Below are positions 56,371 to 64,000 of a stretch of 64,000 bases of DNA, piece by piece. Below the pieces are notes generated by a model. It saw only the letters and a list, made by a program, of their open reading frames with translations. It did no database searches and had not been told where the DNA came from. How positions within the stretch are numbered: position 1 is the first letter of the stretch; every line of letters starts with the position of its first letter. The stretch comes from Streptomyces roseolilacinus (GTDB lineage Bacteria > Actinomycetota > Actinomycetes > Streptomycetales > Streptomycetaceae): NCBI RefSeq assembly GCF_014649335.1, contig NZ_BMSV01000001.1:62001-126000 (forward strand), read 5' to 3'. The position numbers and the translations under genes are program-made.

Positions 56371-58443
56371 TCAGTCGTTGTTGCCGGAGGACGGCGTCGT
56401 CTTCTGGATCTGGAGCAGGAACTCGGCGTTCGACTTGGTCTGCTTCATCTTGTCGAGCAGCAGCTCGATCGCCTGCTGCTGGTCGAGCGCGTGCAGCACC
56501 CGGCGCAGCTTCCAGACGATGGCGAGCTCCTCGCTGCCGAGCAGGATCTCCTCCTTGCGGGTGCCGGACGCGTCGACGTCCACCGCGGGGAAGATGCGCT
56601 TGTCGGCGAGCTTCCGGTCGAGCTTGAGCTCCATGTTGCCGGTGCCCTTGAACTCCTCGAAGATCACCTCGTCCATGCGCGAGCCGGTGTCGACCAGCGC
56701 GGTGGCGAGGATGGTCAGCGAGCCGCCGTCCTCGATGTTCCGCGCGGCGCCGAAGAAGCGCTTCGGCGGGTACAGCGCGGTCGAGTCGACACCACCGGAC
56801 AGGATGCGGCCGGAGGCGGGCGCCGCGAGGTTGTACGCGCGGCCCAGGCGGGTGATCGAGTCGAGCAGGACGACCACGTCGTGACCCAGCTCCACGAGGC
56901 GCTTGGCGCGCTCGATGGCCAGCTCGGCGACGGTGGTGTGGTCCTCGGCGGGGCGGTCGAAGGTCGAGGAGATGACCTCGCCCTTCACCGACCGCTGCAT
57001 GTCGGTGACCTCTTCCGGACGCTCGTCGACGAGGACGACCATCAGGTGGCACTCGGGGTTGTTGTGGGTGATCGCGTTGGCGATCGCCTGCATGATCATG
57101 GTCTTGCCGGTCTTCGGCGGGGCCACGATCAGACCGCGCTGGCCCTTGCCGATCGGCGACACGAGGTCGATGATCCGCGTGGTCAGCACACCCGGGTCGG
57201 TCTCCAGACGGAGCCGGTCCTGCGGGTAGAGCGGGGTCAGCTTGTTGAACTCCGGGCGGCCGCGGCCGGAGTCGGCGGCCATGCCGTTCGCGGAGTCCAG
57301 GCGGACCAGCGCGTTGAACTTCTCGCGGCGCTCGCCCTCCTTCGGCTGGCGCACGGCACCGGTGACGTGGTCGCCCTTGCGCAGGCCGTTCTTGCGGACC
57401 TGGGCGAGGGAGACGTACACGTCGTTCGGGCCGGGCAGGTAGCCCGAGGTGCGGATGAACGCGTAGTTGTCGAGGATGTCCAGGATGCCCGCGACGGGGA
57501 TCAGGACGTCGTCCTCGGAGACCTGCGGCTCACCGGCGAAGTCCTCGCGGCCACGACGGCCGCGGCGGTCGCGGTAGCGCCCGCGGCGGCCGCGGCGGCC
57601 GCCCTCGAAGTCGTCGTCGTCCTGCGGGCCGACCTGGCTCTGCGGGGCGCCCTGGCGCTGCTGGCGCTGGCCGCCGCCCTGCTGGTCGTCGCCCTTGCCG
57701 CGGTCGCGGCGGTCCCGCTGGCGGTCGCCCCGGTCACCGCGGTCGCCCCGGTCCCGGTCGCGGTCGCGGCGGTCTCGGCGGTCGCGACGGCCGGCTTCGG
57801 CGGTCTCGGCGGCGGACTCGGCCGTACGGGCGTCCTGGCCCTCGGGGCGGACCTCCGTGCGGACGTCGGTACGGGCCTCGGCGCGGCCCTCGGCCTCGGC
57901 GGCGGGGCTGCCGGCCGGGGAGGTGGCGCGGCGGCGGCGGCGCTCGCCGGCGGCCTCGTCGCCCTGGTCCAGCGACGTGGCGAGCTTCGGCGACGGCTGG
58001 CCGGGGATCTCGATCTGCTGCTGGGCGACGGCCTTCTCGCCCCGCGCGGCCCCGTCGGCCTTCTCCGCCTTCGCGGAACCGGCCGCCTCCGCGGCGTCGG
58101 CGGCCTTGCCGCCGGTCTCCTCGCCCGTACGGGTGCGGGAGGTGGTGCGGCGCTTGGGCTTGGCCTCTGCGGTGCCGGACTCGGCGTTCTTCGGCGCGGC
58201 CGCGCCGCCGCCCGCCTGCGCTTCCTTGATGACCTCGATCAGCTGGCTCTTGCGCATGCGCGCGGTGCCCCTGATGCCGAGGCCGGACGCGACCTGCTGC
58301 AGCTCGGCCAGGACCATGCCCTCGAGGCCGGTGCCGGAGCGGCGGCGCCGTGAGGTGGTGCCAGTGGCAGCACCTGCGGCGGGCGCGGTGGTGTCGACAG
58401 TCTTGTCGGCAGTCACGCCCATCAGATCGGTGGTGTCGCTCAC
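56371..58443 (-). CDS. rho: Transcription termination factor Rho, with large basic N-terminal insertion
   Basis: A 690-residue RNA-dependent helicase; E. coli Rho is about 420. The N-terminal Rho_N helical part ([18 protein letters not shown]) is followed by about 240 inserted residues: Ala/Glu-rich, then Arg/Asp/Gly-rich with [14 protein letters not shown] repeats and [17 protein letters not shown]. The RNA-binding domain ([22 protein letters not shown]) and RecA-like motor follow: P-loop [27 protein letters not shown], and [15 protein letters not shown]. Such insertions are typical of high-GC Gram-positives and give extra RNA binding on structured transcripts. GTG start at 58443 with AAGGA upstream. 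Long leader and possible SigR promoter upstream. Confidence 0.96.
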   Translation of the reverse strand: MSDTTDLMGVTADKTVDTTAPAAGAATGTTSRRRRSGTGLEGMVLAELQQVASGLGIRGTARMRKSQLIEVIKEAQAGGGAAAPKNAESGTAEAKPKRRTTSRTRTGEETGGKAADAAEAAGSAKAEKADGAARGEKAVAQQQIEIPGQPSPKLATSLDQGDEAAGERRRRRATSPAGSPAAEAEGRAEARTDVRTEVRPEGQDARTAESAAETAEAGRRDRRDRRDRDRDRGDRGDRGDRQRDRRDRGKGDDQQGGGQRQQRQGAPQSQVGPQDDDDFEGGRRGRRGRYRDRRGRRGREDFAGEPQVSEDDVLIPVAGILDILDNYAFIRTSGYLPGPNDVYVSLAQVRKNGLRKGDHVTGAVRQPKEGERREKFNALVRLDSANGMAADSGRGRPEFNKLTPLYPQDRLRLETDPGVLTTRIIDLVSPIGKGQRGLIVAPPKTGKTMIMQAIANAITHNNPECHLMVVLVDERPEEVTDMQRSVKGEVISSTFDRPAEDHTTVAELAIERAKRLVELGHDVVVLLDSITRLGRAYNLAAPASGRILSGGVDSTALYPPKRFFGAARNIEDGGSLTILATALVDTGSRMDEVIFEEFKGTGNMELKLDRKLADKRIFPAVDVDASGTRKEEILLGSEELAIVWKLRRVLHALDQQQAIELLLDKMKQTKSNAEFLLQIQKTTPSSGNND

Positions 58444-58664
58444 GAAGGGTCCTTCCCTGGAGCGGACGTCGGCCTTCTGGCTCGGCGACCGGTTGTGCTG
58501 TCCGGCCTCGGCCCTGTTGTGGGGGCCGTGCCGGGGCGGTGGTTCCGCCGGGATTACGGCGGCAGAGGAAATAACGTGCGTGGGTCCGGCCCGAGGCCCC
58601 CTGCTCGGCCCTCTCCTGGGAAAAGCGAGGGGAGACGCGCGCCGGTTCCGGAGCGTGCTCGAAA

Positions 58665-58689
58665 CTGCTCAGGCAGGCTGCTCAGGCAG
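58665..58689. repeat. Tandem 12-bp repeat in the rho leader
   Basis: CTGCTCAGGCAG occurs twice (58665-58676 and 58678-58689), separated by one G. Each copy can form a small CTGC/GCAG hairpin. It lies in the presumed untranslated leader of rho. Confidence 0.7.
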
Positions 58690-58774
58690 TTTGGGAGGCT
58701 CCCGGAAGAAAGGTGGTCCCTGACGGGGACACGCAGCACCGCGCCACAAAGACGTCGGGTGCAGACTTGAGGTT

Positions 58775-58801
58775 AACACTACCGGCTCCAACAAACATTC
58801 C
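58775..58801 (-). promoter_or_regulatory. SigR-like promoter upstream of rho
   Basis: On the minus strand GGAAT (58797-58801) and GTT (58775-58777) are separated by 19 bases, within the SigR consensus spacing. An overlapping TAGTGT (58776-58781) could instead be a housekeeping -10, but no matching -35 is present. Confidence 0.5.
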
Positions 58802-58868
58802 CCCTCTCACACACCGGCAATCCGTGTATCCGGCGACCCGCGCCACGGCGGGACCCGGCCCGGTGGGA

Positions 58869-59786
58869 TCACGGTGCGAGCGGCAGCACGCTCGCACCGG
58901 CGACGTCGAGGGCGAGCCGGTTGGCCGCCCAGCCCTCTCCCGCCAGCAGCGCGACCTTGTCCGCCGCGCCGTCCTCGGCCAGGGCGAGCACCGTGGGGCC
59001 CGCGCCGGAGATGACCGCGGGGATGCCGTCCGCCCGCAGCCGGTTCACAAGGGCGATGCTCTCCGGCATCGCGGGGGCCCGGTACTCCTGGTGGAGCCGG
59101 TCCTCGGTGGCGGCCAGCAGCAGCTCGGGGCGCCTGGTCAGGGCCTCGACGAGCAGCGCGGCACGGCCGGCGTTGGCGGCGGCGTCCACATGGGGGACGG
59201 CGCGGGGCAGCAGGCCGCGAGCCGTCTCGGTGAGGACGGGGTTCGCGGGGACGAAAACCACCGGAACGATGGAATCCTCGGGGTCCATCCTGATCGCGCG
59301 GGCCGCTCCGCCCTCGGTCCAGGCCACGGTGAAGCCGCCGAGCAGGCAGGCGGCGACGTTGTCGGGGTGGCCCTCGATCTCGGTGGCGAGCTCCAGCAGC
59401 GCGGCGTCGTCGAGCCGGTTGTCGCCGCCTATCGTCACGGCGCGGGCGGCGACGATGCCCGCGCAGATGGCGGCGGAGGAGGAGCCGAGGCCGCGGCCGT
59501 GCGGGATGCGGTTGGCGCAGACGACCTCGAGGCCGCGGGGCTGTCCGCCGAGCAGGTCGAACGCGGTGCGCAGGGAGCGTACGAGGAGGTGGCTCTCGTC
59601 GCGCGGGAGCGTGTCGGCGCCCTCGCCGGCGATGTCGACGTGCAGCCCGGAGTCGGCGACCCGGACGACGACGTCGTCGTACAGTCCCAGCGCCAGGCCG
59701 AGGGCGTCGAAGCCCGGGCCGAGGTTGGCGCTGGTGGCGGGGACGCGCACCCGTACGGCGGCGGCGCGGAAAGCGGGACCGGCCAT
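58869..59786 (-). CDS. thrB: Homoserine kinase
   Basis: A 305-residue GHMP kinase that phosphorylates homoserine with ATP, the step before threonine synthase. Motif 1 VRVPATSANLGPGFDALGLAL, the ATP loop RIPHGRGLGSSSAAICAG, EGHPDNVAACLLGG and the C-terminal VISGAGPTVLALA are intact. ATG at 59786 with AAGGAG 12 bases upstream. It is 319 bases downstream of thrC and separated from it by a hairpin, so unlike the tight hom-thrC pair it probably has its own promoter. Confidence 0.96.
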   Translation of the reverse strand: MAGPAFRAAAVRVRVPATSANLGPGFDALGLALGLYDDVVVRVADSGLHVDIAGEGADTLPRDESHLLVRSLRTAFDLLGGQPRGLEVVCANRIPHGRGLGSSSAAICAGIVAARAVTIGGDNRLDDAALLELATEIEGHPDNVAACLLGGFTVAWTEGGAARAIRMDPEDSIVPVVFVPANPVLTETARGLLPRAVPHVDAAANAGRAALLVEALTRRPELLLAATEDRLHQEYRAPAMPESIALVNRLRADGIPAVISGAGPTVLALAEDGAADKVALLAGEGWAANRLALDVAGASVLPLAP

Positions 59787-60105
59787 CGCTCGTTGACTCT
59801 CCTTGATCTGGACCTGCGGGGGTGACCTGCGGGGTGGGGACGGGCGGGGGGACTGCGAGGGTTTCCGTCAGGCGTACGAGGACCCGGGGCCGTTTCGGCG
59901 GTCACCAACGGCGTCGTCACCCGCGGCATATGCGGCGGGATGGGTTCGGTACAGCCTATCGAAGGAAGGTTCCACCGCGACATAGGGCGCACAGGAGGCG
60001 CACGATGCGTGTCGCGTGCCCGCCCGTGCTCCTCGGACGGCGGCGGGTCGCCGCCCGCGGGCCCGGCCGGACGGGCGGGCCCGCGGGGTGGTGGCGCCGG
60101 AGGGG
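59787..60105. other. 319-base region between thrB and thrC
   Basis: No gene is apparent. It holds the thrC terminator (60054-60087) and, nearer thrB, an AT-richer stretch with TAGGCT on the minus strand (59953-59958), a TAnnnT -10 candidate about 165 bases upstream of the thrB start without a clear -35. Confidence 0.45.
60054..60087 (-). terminator. Terminator hairpin after thrC
   Basis: CCCGCGGGCCC (60054-60064) and GGGCCCGCGGG (60077-60087) form a perfect 11-bp stem with a 12-base loop, starting 18 bases beyond the thrC stop. Confidence 0.7.
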
Positions 60106-61176
60106 TCAGGCCAGGCCGAGGCGCTCGGCCGCGGCGACGGCGTCGACCGGGACGGTGACGGGCTGCGGGGCTCCGGCGACCGCCCAGTCGGGGTCCTTGA
60201 GGCCGTTGCCGGTGACCGTGCAGACGATGGTCTGGCCCGGGTCGACCTTGCCGTGCTCGGCGGCCTTCAGCAGGCCGGCGACGGACGCGGCGGACGCGGG
60301 CTCGACGAAGACGCCCTCCCGGGCGGCCAACAGGCGGTAGGCGCGCAGGATCTCACGGTCCGTCACCTCGTCGATGGAGCCGCCGGACTCGTCGCGCGCG
60401 GCGAGCGCGTAGCTCCAGGAGGCCGGGTTGCCGATGCGGATCGCGGTGGCGATGGTCGACGGGTCCTTGACGACCTCGCCGCGGACGATCGGCGCGGAGC
60501 CGGACGCCTGGAAGCCCCACATGCGCGGGGTGCGCGAGGCGATGCCGTCCTTGGCGTACTCGGTGTACCCCTTCCAGTACGCGGTGATGTTGCCGGCGTT
60601 GCCGACGGGCAGCACGTGGATGTCGGGGGCGTCGCCGAGCATGTCGACGATCTCGAACGCGGCGGTCTTCTGGCCCTCGATGCGCACCGGGTTGACGGAG
60701 TTGACCAGCGCGACCGGGTAGTTGTCGGAGAGCGCGCGGGCCAGCGTCAGGCAGTCGTCGAAGTTGCCGTCGACCTGCAGGATCTTCGCGCCGTGGACCA
60801 GCGCCTGGCCCATCTTGCCCAGCGCGATCTTGCCCTGCGGGACGAGGACGGCGGAGACCATGCCGGCGCGCACCGCGTAGGCGGCGGCGGAGGCCGAGGT
60901 GTTGCCGGTGGAGGCGCAGATGACCGCCTTGGCGCCCTCCTCCTTGGCCCGCGTGATGGCCATGGTCATGCCGCGGTCCTTGAACGACCCGGTGGGGTTG
61001 GCGCCCTCGACCTTCAGGTGCACCTCGCACCCGGTGAGTTCGGAGAGGACCTGGGCCGGGACGAGCGGCGTACCACCCTCACGGAGCGTGACGACCGGCG
61101 TCGTGTCCGTGACCGGAAGGCGGTCCCGGTACTCCTCGATGATGCCGCGCCACTGGTGGGTGCCCTTGCTGGTCAT
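60106..61176 (-). CDS. thrC: Threonine synthase
   Basis: A 356-residue PLP enzyme converting O-phosphohomoserine to threonine. The PLP lysine is Lys66 in [11 protein letters not shown]; the phosphate loop is [23 protein letters not shown] and TVTGNGLKD are conserved. The length fits the short actinobacterial class. The ATG at 61176 follows AGAGGACCC. It begins 7 bases after the hom stop, so hom and thrC form an operon. Confidence 0.96.
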   Translation of the reverse strand: MTSKGTHQWRGIIEEYRDRLPVTDTTPVVTLREGGTPLVPAQVLSELTGCEVHLKVEGANPTGSFKDRGMTMAITRAKEEGAKAVICASTGNTSASAAAYAVRAGMVSAVLVPQGKIALGKMGQALVHGAKILQVDGNFDDCLTLARALSDNYPVALVNSVNPVRIEGQKTAAFEIVDMLGDAPDIHVLPVGNAGNITAYWKGYTEYAKDGIASRTPRMWGFQASGSAPIVRGEVVKDPSTIATAIRIGNPASWSYALAARDESGGSIDEVTDREILRAYRLLAAREGVFVEPASAASVAGLLKAAEHGKVDPGQTIVCTVTGNGLKDPDWAVAGAPQPVTVPVDAVAAAERLGLA

Positions 61177-61183
61177 GGGTCCT

Positions 61184-62476
61184 CTACTCCCCTTCAACAC
61201 GCATGATGCTGGCGACACCGCGCACGGTGTCGAGCTTGCGCAGCGCCGCGACCGTCCCGCCCAGGGCGGCGTCGGGCGCGCGGTGGGTGACGACGACGAG
61301 GCTGGCCTCCCCGTCCTTGCCCTGCTGGCGGACGGTGTCGATCGACACGCCGTGCTCGGCGAAGACCGTCGCCACCTGGGCGAGCACACCCGGCTTGTCG
61401 GCCACGTCGAGACTGATGTGGTACCGCGTGACGACCTCGCCCATGGAGCTCACGGGCAGCTGGGTGTACGCGGAGTCGCCGGGGCCCGTCGCGTCGTTGA
61501 GGCGGTTGCGGCAGACGGCGACCAGGTCGCCGAGCACGGCGGACGCGGTCGGCGAACCGCCGGCGCCCGGACCGTAGAACATGAGCTGCCCGGCCGCCTC
61601 GGACTCGACGAACACGGCGTTGTAGGCGCCGCGCACGGAGGCCAGCGGGTGGCTGAGCGGGATCATCGCGGGGTGCACCCGCGCGGTGACGGACTCGCCG
61701 TCGGCGGCCCGCTCACAGATCGCGAGCAGCTTGATGGTGCACCCCATCCGCTTGGCGGAGGCGAAGTCGGCGGCGGTGACCTCGGTCATCCCCTCGCGGT
61801 ACACGTCGTCGAGGCGCACCCGCGTGTGGAAGGCGATGCCGGCGAGGATGGCGGCCTTGGCGGCAGCGTCGAAGCCCTCCACGTCGGCGGTCGGGTCGGC
61901 CTCCGCGTACCCGAGGGCGGTGGCCTCGTCGAGCGCCTCCGAGTAGCCGGCGCCGGACGTGTCCATCTTGTCGAGGATGAAGTTCGTCGTGCCGTTGACG
62001 ATGCCGAGGACGCGGTTGACCTTGTCGCCGGCGAGGGACTCGCGCAGCGGCCGGATCAGCGGGATCGCGCCCGCGACGGCCGCCTCGTAGTAGAGGTCCC
62101 GGCCGTGCTCCTCGGCGGCGGCGTGCAGCGCCGCGCCGTCCTGGGCGAGGAGCGCCTTGTTCGCGGAGACGACGGACGCGCCCTGCTCGAAGGCGGTGGT
62201 GATCAGGGTGCGGGCGGGCTCGACCCCTCCGATGACCTCGACGACCACGTCGATGTCGCCGCGTTTGACGAGCGCCATGGCGTCGGTGGTGATCAGCTCG
62301 GGGTCGATGCCCTCGCGGACCTTGGAGGGCCGGCGGACGGCCACGCCGGCGAGCTCGACCGGGGCGCCGATGCGCGCGGCGAGGTCGTCGGCGTGCGTCG
62401 TCATGATGCGCGCCACCTCTGAGCCGACCACTCCACAGCCCAGCAGCGCCACCTTCAGCGGACGCGTACGCATCAT
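61184..62476 (-). CDS. hom: Homoserine dehydrogenase
   Basis: A 430-residue NAD(P)-dependent enzyme reducing aspartate semialdehyde to homoserine. Rossmann start [27 protein letters not shown], the catalytic region [32 protein letters not shown] and [19 protein letters not shown]-terminal ACT domain (about 350-430, [27 protein letters not shown] in family pattern) gives threonine feedback control. The start is ATG at 62476 or the adjacent ATG at 62473 (GAGGTCGG upstream). Confidence 0.97.
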   Translation of the reverse strand: MMRTRPLKVALLGCGVVGSEVARIMTTHADDLAARIGAPVELAGVAVRRPSKVREGIDPELITTDAMALVKRGDIDVVVEVIGGVEPARTLITTAFEQGASVVSANKALLAQDGAALHAAAEEHGRDLYYEAAVAGAIPLIRPLRESLAGDKVNRVLGIVNGTTNFILDKMDTSGAGYSEALDEATALGYAEADPTADVEGFDAAAKAAILAGIAFHTRVRLDDVYREGMTEVTAADFASAKRMGCTIKLLAICERAADGESVTARVHPAMIPLSHPLASVRGAYNAVFVESEAAGQLMFYGPGAGGSPTASAVLGDLVAVCRNRLNDATGPGDSAYTQLPVSSMGEVVTRYHISLDVADKPGVLAQVATVFAEHGVSIDTVRQQGKDGEASLVVVTHRAPDAALGGTVAALRKLDTVRGVASIMRVEGE

Positions 62477-62530
62477 CCGACCTCGTTTCCTGTCCTTCTG
62501 CGTATTTCTACGGTGGTCCAGTCTCACTCA

Positions 62531-62559
62531 CCGGACGGGAGTTTCTATCCCCCGTCCGG
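62531..62559 (-). terminator. Hairpin between lysA and hom
   Basis: CCGGACGGG (62531-62539) and CCCGTCCGG (62551-62559) form a perfect 9-bp stem with an 11-base loop, 21 bases beyond the lysA stop and 55 bases before hom. It is probably the lysA terminator. No leader peptide rich in Thr or Ile is visible that would make it an attenuator. Confidence 0.6.
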
Positions 62560-62579
62560 ATCCTGAGACATCTATTTCA

Positions 62580-63971
62580 TCAGCCGACATCGAGACGCAG
62601 GAGATCTTCCTCCGTCTCGCGCCGGACGATCACCCGCGCCGCGCCGTCGGCGACGGCGACGACGGGCGGGCGGAGCACATGGTTGTAGTTGCTGGCCATG
62701 GAGCGGCAGTACGCGCCGGTCGCGGGCACGGCGATCAGGTCGCCCGGCGCGAGGTCGGCGGGCAGGAACGCGTCCCGGACGACGATGTCGCCGCTCTCGC
62801 AGTGCTTGCCGACGACCCGGCTGAGCATCGGCTCGGCGTCGGACGTGCGGGAGACCAGCGCGACGCTGTACTCGGCGTCGTACAGCGCGGTGCGGATGTT
62901 GTCCGACATGCCGCCGTCGACGGAGACGTACGTGCGCAGCCCCTCCAGCGGCTTGACGGTACCGACCTCGTACACGGTGAACGCGGCCGGGCCGGCGATG
63001 GCGCGGCCGGGCTCGACGGAGATCCGCGGCGTGGCGAGCCCGGCGGCCTCGCACTCGCGGCGGACGATCTCGCCGAGCGCCTTGGCGATCTCGTGCGGCT
63101 CGCGGGGGTCGTCGTCCGACGTGTACGCGATGCCGAGTCCGCCGCCGAGGTCGATCTCGGGCAGCTCGACGCCGTGCTCGTCGCGCACCTCGGCGAGGAG
63201 GGAGACGACGCGGCGGGCGGCGACCTCGAAGCCCGCCATGTCGAAGATCTGCGACCCGATGTGGGAGTGGATGCCGACCAGTTCGAGCCCGTCGAGCCGC
63301 AGCGCGCGCCGCACGGCCTCGGCGGCCTGCCCGCCGGCGAGGGCGAGACCGAACTTCTGGTCCTCGTGCGCGGTGGCGATGAACTCGTGGGTGTGCGCCT
63401 CGACGCCGACCGTCACCCGGATCTGCACGCGCTGCCGCCGGCCGAGGGCCTGGGCGGCGTGGGCGACGCGCACGATCTCCTGGAAGGAGTCGAGGACGAT
63501 CCGCCCGACGCCCGCCTCGACGGCCCGCCGGATCTCCTCCGCGCTCTTGTTGTTGCCGTGGAAGGCGATGCGCTCGGCGGGCATGCCGGCGGAGAGCGCG
63601 GTGGCGAGTTCGCCGCCGGAGCACACGTCGAGGTTCAGCCCCTCCTCGTGCAGCCACCGCACGACGGCGCGGGAGAGGAACGCCTTGCCGGCGTAGAACA
63701 CGTCGGCGTCCTCGCCGAAGGCGTCGGCCCAGGCCCGGCAGCGGGCGCGGAAGTCGGACTCGTCGAGGACGTACGCGGGCGTCCCGAACTCCTCGGCGAG
63801 GGAGGTGACGGGGATGCCGCCCACGGTCAGGACCCCGTCGTCGCCGCGCCGCACGGTGCGGGCCCACACCTTGCCGTCGAGGTGGTTGAGGTCGGCGGGC
63901 GGCGCGCTGTAGTGGCCTTCGGGGAGGACGTCGGCGTGGCGGGGGCCGGCGGGGTGCGCGGAACGGCTCAT
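62580..63971 (-). CDS. lysA: Diaminopimelate decarboxylase
   Basis: A 463-residue fold-type III PLP enzyme catalysing the last step of lysine synthesis. The PLP lysine is Lys96 in [51 protein letters not shown] and the dimer-contributed Cys in [10 protein letters not shown] are all present. It sits upstream of hom-thrC on the same strand, an aspartate-family cluster. ATG at 63971. The 29 bases beyond it to the window end are too short to assign. Confidence 0.97.
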   Translation of the reverse strand: MSRSAHPAGPRHADVLPEGHYSAPPADLNHLDGKVWARTVRRGDDGVLTVGGIPVTSLAEEFGTPAYVLDESDFRARCRAWADAFGEDADVFYAGKAFLSRAVVRWLHEEGLNLDVCSGGELATALSAGMPAERIAFHGNNKSAEEIRRAVEAGVGRIVLDSFQEIVRVAHAAQALGRRQRVQIRVTVGVEAHTHEFIATAHEDQKFGLALAGGQAAEAVRRALRLDGLELVGIHSHIGSQIFDMAGFEVAARRVVSLLAEVRDEHGVELPEIDLGGGLGIAYTSDDDPREPHEIAKALGEIVRRECEAAGLATPRISVEPGRAIAGPAAFTVYEVGTVKPLEGLRTYVSVDGGMSDNIRTALYDAEYSVALVSRTSDAEPMLSRVVGKHCESGDIVVRDAFLPADLAPGDLIAVPATGAYCRSMASNYNHVLRPPVVAVADGAARVIVRRETEEDLLRLDVG

Positions 63972-64000
63972 GTCTCTCTCACAGCTGTCACAGGTGGTCG

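Larger units (their letters stand above)
58444..58868. other. 425-base region between rho and thrB: rho leader and promoter
   Basis: No gene is apparent. Going outward from rho it contains about 220 bases of GC-rich leader, the tandem 12-base repeat at 58665-58689, then AT-richer DNA with a SigR-like promoter at 58775-58801, leaving about 65 bases to the thrB stop. A leader of about 330 bases would suit rho autoregulation by early termination. Confidence 0.5.

Noticed and set aside
62531..62559. Threonine attenuator in front of hom
   Set aside because: No leader peptide with Thr/Ile codons and no alternative hairpins are visible; position beyond the lysA stop fits a simple terminator.

Overview
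This window is chromosomal DNA of a Streptomyces (Actinobacteria). The DNA is very GC-rich with strong G/C preference at third codon positions. Many starts are GTG or TTG, and the terminators are GC-rich hairpins mostly without T-tracts. Gene content and order match, from memory, the conserved core region of S. coelicolor running from about SCO5415 down to SCO5353. Markers of that core are icmA, absC, meaB, the mycelial polar-growth genes scy and filP, nucS, chiC, the atp operon, prfA, rpmE, rho, hom-thrC, thrB and lysA. No phage, transposon, CRISPR array, rRNA or tRNA gene was recognised.

Layout. 1-1174: start of an isobutyryl/methylmalonyl-CoA mutase gene (cut by the window edge) behind a perfect 24-bp palindrome, then DUF3817 and MarR genes. 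1342-6217: a tip-glycan locus made of a GH6 endoglucanase, the radical copper oxidase GlxA and the cellulose-synthase-like CslA. 6368-9231: a thiamine-binding-type protein and a second DUF3817 gene, divergent from three tandem AIM24-family genes, with a Rex-operator-like site over the DUF3817 promoter. 9363-12757: absC, then meaB, a thiolase and methylmalonyl-CoA epimerase. 12933-17949: scy and filP, very long coiled-coil cytoskeletal proteins of the hyphal tip. 18110-21942: two paralogous ABC ATPase/permease pairs. 21956-28728: small proteins, a luciferase-like oxidoreductase, the NucS mismatch endonuclease, a membrane-anchored ATPase with a long Gly/Ser/Thr/Pro tail, and a STAS protein. 28874-32702: 3-hydroxyacyl-CoA dehydrogenase, a TetR regulator facing a DrrA-type ABC exporter whose permease is frameshifted, and a PduO-type cobalamin adenosyltransferase. 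32778-37363: a membrane protein, a two-component system and chitinase C under two DasR-type sites.

37456-45952: DUF2550 and the complete F1Fo ATP synthase operon (atpIBEFHAGDC) on the minus strand, behind a second Rex-like site. 46214-52908: a WecA-type glycosyltransferase, a variant serine hydroxymethyltransferase, a phosphatase-fold protein lacking its catalytic cysteine, Sua5/TsaC, PrmC, RF1 and ribosomal protein L31 (SigR-type promoter). 53045-58443: a LytR-CpsA-Psr enzyme, a secreted trypsin with FG-GAP repeats, and Rho with a long leader and a SigR-like promoter. 58869-63971: thrB, thrC, hom and lysA, for the aspartate-family amino acids.

Several genes fit one B12/acyl-CoA theme: the mutase, its G-protein chaperone MeaB, the epimerase, a thiolase, a hydroxyacyl-CoA dehydrogenase and the adenosyltransferase that makes the cofactor. 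A second theme is respiration and redox: two Rex-like sites and two SigR-like promoters. Everything here was read by eye. Similarity statements rest on motif recognition, not on database searches.
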